Assembly: GCA_905250125.1 (NCBI GenBank)
Contig: CAJNOL010000264.1
Span: forward strand, 6,562 to 70,561
DNA from: Rotaria sordida
Lineage: Eukaryota; Rotifera; Eurotatoria; Philodinida; Philodinidae
DNA: 64,000 nucleotides
Reading direction: 5' to 3'
Made by a program: the position numbers and the translations under genes. Under the pieces are notes generated by a model that ran no database searches, was not told the DNA's origin, and saw only the letters and a list, made by a program, of their open reading frames with translations. This document shows positions 22,784-34,100 of the stretch, piece by piece; positions within the stretch are counted from its first letter, which is position 1; the number at the start of each line of letters is the position of its first letter.

Positions 22784-25602
22784 CTATATATCAAATGTAG
22801 TTCTTGATGTTCGTTTGAGAAGACGTTTTCTAGCCAGATGTGTTTGAAGAGCACTCATTGGAACACCTGATTGATGATGATTGGATTTAAGTACAGGCCA
22901 TGAACATGTTCGTCGAATTGGTAAGTTAGGTGTAAATGATGATGGGATAAAATTATTGCTTACTATACTAAGTCTCATATCATTAATCAATGATTGTGGA
23001 TGTTCGAATAAAATTAATGGATGTTGACGATTTGATTTAAAAAATCGTCGTAGAAAACGATGTATTCGATAACGTCGTCTTCGATATGGGATAAAATTTA
23101 TTTCTGGTTGTTGATTTGTATTTTTTCGAAAAATTTGTTGTTGTTGTCGATATCGAATAAGACGCCAATGACGATAAGTATCAGCAATCCATAATGCTGT
23201 TGCTTCACGATTATTACGTGGTTCTATATTTGGTAATTCAAGATAAAGAGATTGACCACCACGATGACGTTCAAGTTCTTTTGCTTCAAGTAAATCGACT
23301 TGTTTAAGCCAATAAGCTAGATCAAATTTAGCTGCTGACAAACGTGAATTACCAACTTCATCTGATGAAGAACGACATAAACGACCACGAGCTTTCCAAA
23401 TTAAATAAAATATAACCAGGAATAACATGCCTATAAGAATTTTCAATATACAATTTTTTATATTTATATAAATATATAAGGTGATAGGAAGAAAGTTTAA
23501 CAACAATGTATTTATTTTTCTATACTATTAAGTAATTAGCTCAATAAACAGAGAGTGATTTTAATAGCTAATATAGTTTTTTTTTTCTATAATACATTCT
23601 ATACAAAGGTTTCTAAAAAAAATCGAACACAATAGTTTTCAGGTTTCATCGAAACTATTTTTTAGAAATTCTATTTTAACGAGAACAGAATGATGGGTTA
23701 TCGAATTTTCTACGGCTGTCTCTTAAGAGCATCACAAAAACTTTAAAAAGGCGTTTTTTAAACGATTTTTTGATAAATTTTCTTTTTTTACAATAATTTT
23801 AACTTTTTAAGGAAAGATCGTAGAAAATTCGATGACTCCTCATTTTATGCTTTTTAAAATAGCATTATTAAAAAATTCGTCCAATAGAATCTGAAAATTA
23901 TCGTGTCCAATGTTTATAGAAATCTTGGTATAGAATGTGTTATATAGAAAACTCCATTAGCTATGCAAATCACTCTATGAATATTGAGCTAATTGATTAA
24001 CATTATAGAATAAAACAAAAATGTTATTGTTAATCTTTTTGTCACCACATCTATATGATTAGTTACTTTAACTATAATATCGACCTTGAAATCAAATATA
24101 TTGATCTAATATTTATCTTGATAAATTATTAAATTATTAATGAGTTTCTTTGTTTTTTTTCCTGTTATTGTTGTTATAGCATTTATCGAAGTCTAAATGC
24201 ATCTGTTTTGTTTTTTTCATGTGCAAAGCCTTTTTTTTTTTTTTTACTTGTAGTAATTAATCATAACTTCAATGTCTTTCGTCCATCATATAAAACTCAT
24301 TATCAACAGTCAACACTGTCCTCTCTTTTCTATTCAAATCTAATACGTTTCTTTTTTCTTATCATTAATTTCTTTCATCATTAATAGTCGAAACATTATA
24401 TCGATTTTGTTTTTTTTTAGAATTTCTTAACTATTTTTACTTATTGTTTTGTTTTGTTTTCATTTCTCTTTTGTTACAAATCTCAAGCAATTTCTGCTTT
24501 TGTTTTTTTTTTTGGTTGTTGTCATATTATATTTCTTTATCAACTGTATTCGAGCTTTAGAAATATTCTATTTTTGCTGTAACATAAGTGGTACTTATCA
24601 CGAAAGTAAAGACTATGCACTGAGATCAATTCATTAATAGCAATACATATATCAAGAAGTTATCTAAGATAAAAAAAAAAAAGTATCAACTCACGATTTT
24701 TATTATTTATCAAGACATCTTAATTAATTATAATCGAATATATTTTTACAATAATTAGTTCAATATTTATTGAACTAAATATATTAGTTTTAGTATTTTG
24801 GAATAATTAATTTATATTGAGAATGTTATTTTTTCTTTAAATGTATCTTATTGATATATAATAAATAAATATCATTATTGTAGAATAAAAAAATATAAAT
24901 TAAGTTTGATTCATTAAAAAGTTTTTCAAACAAAAAAAAAAAATGAATTAATTTTCGTTTAAAAAAAAAAGCAACGGAACTTGTTTTCAAATAAACATTC
25001 ATCATTGTTTATTGATCTAGAAAATATTTTTTATTCATTTTCCGGAAATCACTTATCAGACTTTGTTCTTGATGTTATTTTTATTTCATCATTAATCTAA
25101 CGGGTTTTGTTTTTCTATATAAAAGACATGGTATTTTTTTCTCGTCGAATTGTAAATTGTTAGGTTCTATATTATTTTGCATGAAAATCATGTATGCATC
25201 GATGAATCCATGGAATAGTTTAGGAAAAAATAGTAATGATAAAATGGGTGTCATTTTTTTTCCTTTTCTTTCAGTTTTTTTTTGCTATAATATAAATTAC
25301 ATACCGCCGAGTAGAGCTGCTGTCTTGATTCCTGTTTTAGCCGAATAGGGATCCTCGAATGAAAGTTGTTGCTGCTGAGTTGATGAAATGGAAGAAAAAA
25401 GAGAAGAAGTTATGTTTGTAATGTGCACTGAGAAAAGTGCAGCAGTCGTAATAGTAGTGTTAGTAGTGGTTGTTGGGCGTTTTTGTCGTTTTTGTTGTTG
25501 TTTTTGTTTATCGCTGGTTAACTGACGATAAATAGATGAAGTTGCTACAATATGTTGTGGTGATAGAGTTGGCGAATTGATTACATGATTGAGAGGGAGC
25601 AT
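22784..25602 (-). CDS. single-pass membrane protein of unknown function, at least two exons
   Basis: I joined exon 25602-25305 to exon 23430-22784 on the minus strand. The first ends G before GTATGT, the second begins GC after CTTATAG, and the split codon GGC keeps the frame, giving 314 residues. The join creates a clean transmembrane segment (AALLGGMLFLVIFYLIW, about 95-111) preceded by a Thr/Ser/Gln-rich region (about 25-85) and followed by a basic cytoplasmic-type domain of about 200 residues with Arg-rich clusters near 195-210. There is no family I recognise. Further 5' exons are possible: a frame at 25740-25672 begins after TTATTTTCAG, ends at GTGAGT, and could splice in phase via a 55 bp intron (acceptor ...AAGAG at 25617). 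The ATG at 25602 is thus a provisional start. The 1.87 kb intron holds a fold-back element. Confidence 0.6.
23500..24045. mobile_element. 0.5 kb fold-back MITE inside an intron, related to the 9984-10549 element
   Basis: The arms at about 23508-23665 and 23880-24040 are inverse copies, for example TTAGCTCAAT near 23535 and ATTGAGCTAA near 23980, with ACATTCTATAC(A/C)AAG paired to CTTGGTATAGAATGT. The right half resembles the right half of the 9984-10549 element (GGTATRGAATG, then GTTAGYTATGCAAAT), so the two are diverged copies of one family. The extreme ends are eroded here. It lies in the large intron of the 22784-25602 gene. Confidence 0.7.
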
Positions 25603-25766
25603 TGTCGATGGCAGTGCTCTTCATTGCTATATCTACTAATGTTAATCTAGGTTGCCACTGCTGCCACTCACTTTCATCGTCTTTCAGTACACGCATTGAG
25701 TAATGGGTATGTTTGTAATAGTCATATGCTAAAAAAATCTGAAAATAAAACAATCGACAAAAAAAT

Positions 25767-25769
<3 letters not shown>

Positions 25770-25802
<33 letters not shown>

Positions 25803-25834
25803 GAAAAAGAAAGAGAAAGAAAGAAAGAAAGAAT
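25770..25834. repeat. (GA)n / (GAAA)n microsatellite
   Basis: A run of GA dinucleotides followed by GAAA tetranucleotides. The Ser/Leu-rich minus-strand open frame over it is an artefact of the repeat. Confidence 0.9.
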
Positions 25835-26059
25835 GAAAGATACTTTCATTTCATTAGTTCGAGTGAGAGAAAGGAAATGAGGAAAGTCAAACTCGATTTA
25901 TATTATTCATGATGACTATAAAATAGCTATGATGCTCGTAAAATGTTTCAAGCAACGACTGACTATACAAACATAGTGCACTAATATGATCGATGAAAAA
26001 TAACACTAAAAAAAAGAACTAGGTGCATAACACTATTCATATTCTCCCATTTTTCTTTC

Positions 26060-26110
26060 TGACTCTCTCTCTCTCGCTCGCTCGCTCGCTCTCTCTTTCT
26101 CTGTCCTCTC
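26060..26110. repeat. (CT)n/(CTCG)n microsatellite
   Basis: CTCTCTCTCTCGCTCGCTCG-type simple repeat. Confidence 0.9.
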
Positions 26111-26855
26111 TCTTCTGTGTATTTGATCTACCTTACGGTGGAAACATTACTTATATACATGAGCAGAAGCGCTTCAAGGTCTCGTTTACTTATTTTACTT
26201 AGCACTATTTTTTTCTCTTTTGCATTCTGTCACAAGTAATTAGGGTGTCAAACAATGTAGTCATAGTAGTTCTAGAGAAAAAATAATGAGATCATGTACA
26301 TATTTATTCTCATTCTCCATATATTATGATTTTTTTCTTTTCATCTAGAGAAAAATAGTCTACCAACACAAATTGTACTTAACTATACATTTTTCTTTTT
26401 CTTTTTTTTTTTTTTTTACAATGTTTCAATCTAATCTTTTAAATTGAATATCAGAAAAAAGTAGCAATATGTCAAGATGAAATCTATGATATGATGATTA
26501 AGATGACGGAAAAAAGAAACATTGAATAATGACAAGAACAATATTAATAATAAAAAAAAAACCGGCAAAAGTCAAACCATCTGTCTGTTTGTGTATCTTA
26601 GATACAAACACTACTAATGTTAGAAGAAGAAAGTGATTCTTTGTTTCATTTGCTTTTTACTAGACAGAATAATATACGAAGGACAGACGAGCCAGAAGGT
26701 GTCAGTCGTTATGTTGTTGATGGCAGAAAAGCAAACTAAAATTCGCACATACACACATACAAGTCATCATTGATGTCGTTGTTGCTGTCGTCTGTCTTCT
26801 TTCTTTCCTTTTCATCCATCTCAGATCACAGAAAAACGATGAGAAGCGAAAATGA

Positions 26856-26880
26856 TCGTTCTCGTTCTCGTTCTCGTTCT
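26856..26880. repeat. (CGTTCT)n hexanucleotide repeat
   Basis: Four tandem copies of CGTTCT. Confidence 0.85.
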
Positions 26881-27677
26881 TATTCTATTCTTTCTTTTCT
26901 GTTCTTTGTCAAGTTAGATGACGTCGAGTGTTGTATATATGTCGCTCGATGAAAAGAGATCTCCTGGCAATTAGATGCGTGAGCATGTGCGTTTCCTTCT
27001 TCACTCTATGTATCAGTCTTCATGCACAGTGTGCATTCAATTCTTTGAGCCAACAAGACAACAAAAAAAAAGGGAAAAGATGCAAAAGAGCAACCGACAC
27101 AGGAATGACTAACGGGTACTAATCATGTTGCACTAACACATATAGACGTATACACATGAAACCGGAAAAACACAATTGACAAGCGAATGGAACTTCCGTT
27201 GAGTTGTCACCAGAGTTATGTTCTCACAAAAGATGTCAATGCAAACAAACATATAGGAACAAATATTGTTGTTCTTTTGTAAAATGGTGCAATCTAATAT
27301 TTGTTTGATTATTGTCAATTCTAATCGACAAATACAAATATTTATATTTAGTTTATTATAGTTAAAATTCTATTTGAAGAAAAGAAAAAAAAAATTTTTT
27401 TCAACGTATTTCTGATGAAAGAAACCTATTAAACAGTCATAAATCTATATATGCATACATATAATGTTGTATGAATCATTTTGTGACGACGCCAAGTACC
27501 GTACAGGTACAATTCTTTGGCTTTATTTTTAATAAAAGATATATGATTCATATTCATGAACTCTTTCAGATGTCATGATCAAATGAGAAAAAAGTACATC
27601 TAGTTATAATGAGGACCAACTATATGGATATATAAATAAGATGTAAACTTCATGAAAAAACCAATACTAATAGTATT

Positions 27678-29425
27678 ATGTCTCCTCAACATCATGCTCT
27701 CAAAGCTACTTTTAGCTATCAAAACGCAGGATTTCAATCGGATACAAATGATAGAAAAAGCCAATATCGAAGAACAGTTTCTTATGATGGTTATTATATA
27801 TTGGAACAAGAACAAAATTCAAAATCATCATCATTATCATCATCACCAATAGCTCATGTTTCAATACCAATACCTGATCTAAGAGTACCTACTATTGATC
27901 ATAATATCAAAAATGGACGACAACGATTTCGTTGGAATTTAATTTTCAACGTACTCGTTTGGATTATTTGTCCATTACCTCTTTGGCTTCCATTTCTTTC
28001 GAATCAAGTAGCTATTTTTTTCTTACCTTCTATTCAATGTGTTTTTGTATTCATTTGGTTTATTATTACTTTATTAGCAGCACGAAATGCATTTATTATT
28101 TTTCGGTTAGTTGATCATATTTTTATTTCTATTGTAGTTGTCTATTATCTTTTACTTTCTTATATAGCAATAGGAATCAAGATTATTCTCTCTTATTATC
28201 AACTGAAGATAGAAACAAGATTCGACATCTGGTTGTAATTAGTTGCTATAAAGAACCACTAGAATTAATCAAACGAAGCATTGATACTCTTGCAGTACAG
28301 TCGGAAGTTAATCGTATTTCAATGGTTATTTCATTTGAAGAACGTACACCAGATGTGCATAATAAATGTCAAATATTACAAAATTATTATATTCAAGCTG
28401 GATTTCGAGATCTTATTTTTACTATTCATCCATATGGACTTTCAAATGAAATTCCAGGTAAATGTTCAAATGCAAATTATGCTATACGTACAGCAATCAA
28501 ACAATTAAAATTAGATGAAAATAATAATGATGACTATATATTAATAACAACATGTGATGCTGATTCACAATTTCATCGTCATTATATTGCTGCATTAACT
28601 TATCAATATATCAAAGATAATTATCCAGCATTAACTACAATTTATCAACCACCACTTTTTTATAATTGGAATTTAGATGCATCATCATGTTTTACTCGAA
28701 TTACAGGTCTACTTCGAAGTACATTAATGTTAGGTGCATTAATACCATTTTCAATAAATACAATGAGTATATTTTCATTTTCATTATCATTAGCTAAAGC
28801 TGGTAATTTTGTTCATCCAGCCTATCAAATGGATGATATAATATGTCTTATTCGATGGATGGGTGTAACACATCGTCGTCTGTCTATTCATATGGTTTTA
28901 ACACCTGTTATAAGTGGACCAACATGTGGTCGAACAATTGAATATGAATTTATGGAATGGGTTAGACAGGCAAGACGATGGACTATTGGAGCAGCTGAAG
29001 TTTTTCATTATTTTATGATTAAATCTCGACGTATTCCATTTTTAACATCATTATCATGGTCAATAACATTTCTTATCTATTATGGTGTATTACTTTGTTC
29101 AAGTGGTCTTTATAGTCTAACATATTTTATTGCTATGGAATTTCTTCTTAATGAAATTCCAACCTATGTTGTCTATACAATGTATATATTAATTTTAATT
29201 CAAATGTTATCATTTTCAATTGCTTTTATTATTGATATATTTATTTGTCGCCTGCTGAATATAGATGAATGTATATTTATTCTACGAAATTTTTTTCATT
29301 TTTTAATGACACCTTTTGTACTTATTGGTTATTCTTTTGTTGAATTTTATGCTTTACATGAAGTTATGATACGAGGAAAAAAAGTTTGTAAACATGGAGC
29401 TTCAAATAAAAATATGCTTCAATAA
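27678..29425 (+). CDS. family 2 membrane glycosyltransferase (processive-type GT2)
   Basis: Exons 27678-28105 and 28168-29425 join with phase 2 across a 62 bp GTTAGT intron, giving 561 residues; a second AG six bases downstream (exon from 28174) would also stay in frame and give 559. Layout: Ser-rich N-tail (1-85), two membrane segments (about 88-107 and 111-134), then a GT-A domain with VVISCYKEP (165-173), GKCSNANYA (about 241-249), the CDAD metal/nucleotide-sugar motif (272-275), MDD (364-366) as the probable catalytic acidic pair, and QARRW (410-414), the QxxRW product-binding signature of chitin, cellulose and hyaluronan synthase-type GT2 enzymes. At least three C-terminal membrane segments follow. 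It should build or extend a polysaccharide at a membrane; the sugar cannot be told from sequence. It is compact for a chitin synthase. It lies tail to tail with a cupin pseudogene. Confidence 0.85.
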
Positions 29426-29439
29426 ATAAATAATAAAAA

Positions 29440-30176
29440 TTATTTTGTTGTATATTCTTCATATTCTATTTGATAACCAAGTAATTGATCAATTAAAGCA
29501 TCAATTTTAATTAGTATTTTTATAAAAGATAATAGTAAAGATACAGGATAAGTTTCAATATTATCAAAAAATACAAATGCTTGCCAAATAGTCATATATT
29601 TATCACTACGAACACCAACAATATTTTCAAGTAATTCTACTCGTAGATCGTGATCTTTATATATTTTTTCGACATGAATAATTAAAATACGATGTCTTCT
29701 TTATTATCATTCATCCAAAATATATGAGGAACATATGGAGAAATAATAATAGGTGATAGACATATATGAAATGTCACACAAGCATATTTTATTATCTAAT
29801 TGATAAGATAAATGACCTTGAAGAATAATAAATGTTTCTATTTGATTAAGATGTATATGTAAACATGGCATACATGGTCATTTCATAGGTGAAATTTGAA
29901 GATTACCACAAATTCCTTAACTATATATAACATAACCAAATTCTAAATAAGAATTTTTATTTTGTTCAGTTCGATTATAAAATTGATACACATCGGTAAT
30001 ATTTCCATATGAAGATGTTATGTTAGATGAATGTTTTATACGAGTTCGTGATAACTAAATAAAAGTTAAATATGATAATTAATTTCAATAAGTCTTACTT
30101 TAAAAATCTTATAACGATGATATTCAATTCATATAGCTAAACATAATAGAAGTATCCATTTAAACCACTAATACAT
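29440..30176 (-). pseudogene. decayed membrane-anchored cupin-domain gene
   Basis: On the minus strand, two exons are recognisable: about 30176-30099 and 30054-29440, joined in phase across a 44 bp GTAAGA...TTTAG intron. The first gives a short hydrophobic anchor with in-frame stops. The second carries a cupin-like stretch: a His-rich HIHLNQIETFIILQGHLSYQ segment, then, in another frame, SPYVPHIFWMNDNKEDIVF, and finally an intact C-terminal run ending EYEEYTTK and stop. Breaks seen: stops at MY*, LAI*, VIYS* and MK*, and two compensating frameshifts around 29755 and 29690. Cupins are small beta-barrel metal-binding proteins. This copy cannot make a full protein. It ends 14 bases from the GT2 stop codon. 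Confidence 0.75.
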
Positions 30177-31107
30177 GTTTATAACATAAAAAAGACGAAA
30201 AGGTTAAGACGTATATATGTAATAAATTTGCGAGAATCAACCTTTCATACATCGTTATAGGTCAATATGATGTATAGTTAGTTAGAAAAAGAAAAATTTT
30301 TTGTATTTTGTCTTATGAAAGAACGAAAGAAAATATGCAAAACAAATAGAATCATGCGATTTTTGTTATTGATTGGTGCTTGTTTTTTTCACATGCTAGT
30401 AAATGGAAGGATGATATTTCTTTTTTCTGTTAGTATCATAGGCTGGCTAGCATTTTACATTGAGAAATGACAATAGACTATGATATCTTACTGTTATCAA
30501 AGAAAAACAATTGTTTTCCACTTTATGTATACCACTAATAATTTTTTTTAGTTGTGGCAATCGTTCTCTGGTGACCTACTCATCGCTAGTGTACATAAAT
30601 TTAACGAACAAATTATCAAATAAACATATTCTAAAGAAAAAAAAAAGAGACATATTTGGTTCATTCAATTAATAAGATAATTTTAAAATTTTATTTCATC
30701 GATTATAAATGTATAGATTGATTTAAATATTATTTGTAATAGAACAAGATCGTTTGATTATTACTTATGCATGTGTTAGAAAGAATCGTTGTTTTTTTTT
30801 TGTACTTCTAAGTTTATTATTTTTTATGACCTTCACTCTATCTAGTGATATAAAAATATACTTTGAAGGATTGCTTCTTCAATTAAGTTTTTCACATAGA
30901 TAATTGATATTAAATAAAAGACTTGATAGACAAGATATAGAAAATCATTGATACAATGTTCTCTTACAAACCATCATAGAATTAATCATTGAACAAGAGA
31001 CAAAAAGAAAAAATCTAGATTCGTTTACATGAGTAAAAAATCTATTTATTCTATAATATAAATCTAAAAATTCTCTAAACTATTATATAATAAGTTTCTT
31101 TGATCAA
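30177..31107. other. no recognisable gene
   Basis: About 0.9 kb of AT-rich DNA between the cupin pseudogene and the coiled-coil/beta-propeller gene. Confidence 0.5.
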
Positions 31108-34100
31108 TTAATAAATTAAACTATAAATATGCATTTTTGGTGGTGTTCGTTTATTTGTTGGTGTTGTAGCTGTATAAACTAATTCACCATTTGATGTTAC
31201 ATCTATACTTTGTATACCATTTGCTTCTGATAAACAATAAAGTATTTGTGCTGGTTGTAAACTAATATCAACAATAACTATTTCATGTATACTTGTTATT
31301 GGTGATTGTGGAACATAAACAATAACAATTAAATTTGGTTGTTTAGGTACTAATAAAACACGTTCAATATATGATGATGATAGTTTATCAAAATATTTTA
31401 CAAAATCAAGTGATATTATACTATTTTGATTATTCGTAAAAAGTAATAAACGATCTGCTGTTGTCGTATTAACATCATGTACAACAACACGATCTTGTTC
31501 ATCACATGATATTCCAACAGGATCAATTAAAATATTTGATATGGGTTTTGTAAAATCTAATTGATCTAAAAGATTAACTTGTTTGATTTTATGATTTATA
31601 TTAAATTGATAACATTGTCGTTTCGTACGACAACATGTCCATATTTGATTTTTTTTATTATAATCACAACGAACTATCATTATTGGATCATATGGAAAAA
31701 ATAAACGTAAAATTAATGCACCATGATGTGTATGTAATGTTAAAATTTGTGTATCAATTTCAAATGCAATTAAATAATCTTGTGTTACTGTAAATGATGA
31801 TATTAAACGTATATTAGATAAATGAAAACGTTCTGTTAATAAAGGTTGTCGACGAAGATGACGTGAATATGAATATATACGTACTTCACCTTCAGTATCA
31901 CATAAAAATATTCGTTGTTCTATTGTTGATATAACCCATTTTGCACATATATCTATATCAATTGTATAAAGTTTATAAACATATAGATTTTCTGTTGAAT
32001 AATATTGATTAATAGAAGATCCTGGCGATGTTAATCTTGTTTCTTTACGATCAGTATCTTTAACACGTACTGTACCAAGTGTTTTACTCATTGCATGACC
32101 ATGTGAAGGTATAAAATGAAACTATTTCATTAATTAATATGAAAAGTAATCAGTACAAGGTATTCCAAAAGTCCATCGACAGAAAAAAATGTAAATAACT
32201 TTTGAACAATTCAAGCCATACATGTTTTATTCGGTTTCCTTTTAAAATTTTATTTGTGCTCTCGTTATTTAAAATGTTCATACTGAAATGAAACTCACAA
32301 GTTCACTATCTTGTTAATTCAACTAGATCTTTAATATAGCGTCTTGCAGATATTGTCTTTGATATGTTACTATTTAAAAAATTCGAGAGATGTTAAATTC
32401 AACGTTTAAATTCGCATGTTAGAAAAAATGCTGTCTAGAAACTGAATGTATTTCATATAAACAATCAGCACACTTTTGCTAGTGATATGAACTGCTTCAA
32501 CCTTTTCTTTTGTTATTATTGTAAGATGTTCAAAATATGACTAGTCTACTCAAGTAACAGTTGAAGAAAAGTGTGCAGAGATTTTTTAAATAGTATCATC
32601 ATTTATCGTTTTTGTGTGTCAAAGTCGAGTGACATGATTCGTTTTTTAATCATAGATGACTACAAAGCTGCCAACTCCAGATGACTTGAATGAAGTACGA
32701 AACGTCTGAAATATTGTAAATAATTATTTCAAAAATTAAGAGTAAAAAATTAGGAATATGGCTAAAAAAAGCTGTTAGCGCAATCCTTGTGGAATTAAAA
32801 ATGTCAAATACAATATAGTTGCTGCTACTCATCACAGGAGATTACTTTATTCTATCTATTTTTGGAATACACTTATTCACCCTCCTTCTACTTAATCTCC
32901 TAGAAATGCAAAAGAAAGTAGTGCATGTATTAGAATAAGACGTTGTTGATATACAGTCTGTGATCATATATTTACGTTCGTCAAGTTTTGTAGAGGAAAT
33001 CCGAATCTTTACACCTATACTTCAATATTTCTTTTAGGTCGTGTTTCGCAAAATTATTTACTAGTCAGATAAATCCTATTAACATCTTTTTTCTGAGTAA
33101 GAAAAATGGTCGGTAACGTTCATTTATTTATGAACAAAATAAGTTCATAATAATACTGTTTTTATATATGACTGTATTTTTGTTTGCTTTTCGGTACATT
33201 TGATCATTTTTGATTGAGACTGTAGAAAATATGCTAAAAATCTGCCATTGAATTATTTAGTTTAATCGGATTTTCAATGCAATAGCAACTGCATCAGTTA
33301 TCATGAAATTTCGGATTAGTGTCCATGCATGATTGATATGACTAAATACTCCTTCTACAAATGTATTCAAATAGGAAATTGAATAAATGTTTGTACTTCG
33401 TTTAATTACTATCATACAATTTGTGTGTAGACTCAGAAAACTTTCTCTTGACTTTTATAATTGTCTATATCTTTAAAAGATTGTCAAAAACTGATCGAGA
33501 ATTGAATGTACCTTTTAGAGCAGTATTAGTTCAAATAGAAAATTTCATTGATTTTTAACTACAAAATAATTTAATTTTAATCCTAAAAAAAATTCTAAAT
33601 GAGGTACAGTTGGCAGCTCTAAGATGACTCAAATTTAACCATCAATAAAAATTGTTTCTATTCTAATGTTTATAGGCGTAGGTATTTGATCTAAACTATG
33701 TTGAATAAAACTTAAAGAAACATTGAACGAAGTTATAGAATATTCATGCAAGCCGTTTGAACTGTTCAAAAGTTATTCAAGTTTATTTGTATCTCGACGG
33801 ACTTTTAAAACACTCTGTATATAAATATTTACTTGTTTAAGTTGTTGTGATATTTTATTGAGTACACGTTCAATATTATCAACCATAGCATTCATTTCAT
33901 GTACTTCATAATTAGTTGAATATCTTGGTGAACTATTTTATTTAAATTAAAATACAAAATAAAAAAATAATAATAAAAGAGAGATTGAAGTAAGTCAAAT
34001 ATTTACTTTAATGGTAAACGAAATGATTGAACTGTATGTAAACTTTTACGTATACCATCAAGTTCATGTGTTGATCTATAGAATAGTTTTCAAACTAAAT

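Larger units (their letters stand above)
25850..27677. other. 1.8 kb intergenic region with microsatellites
   Basis: This separates the divergent membrane-protein gene (minus) and GT2 gene (plus). It contains a (CT)n/(CTCG)n tract at about 26060-26110, a (CTCGTT)n tract at 26856-26880, and several pyrimidine runs. A nested palindrome, GCCAAGTACCGTACAGGTAC followed by TTTGGC, lies at about 27490-27521 upstream of the GT2 start. No gene recognised. Confidence 0.5.

Noticed and set aside
25508..25849. Minus-strand frame with a long Ser/Leu run
   Set aside because: The N-terminal part is a translation of the (GA)n microsatellite. Only the part from 25740 has a plausible acceptor, and it is treated as a candidate upstream exon of the membrane protein.
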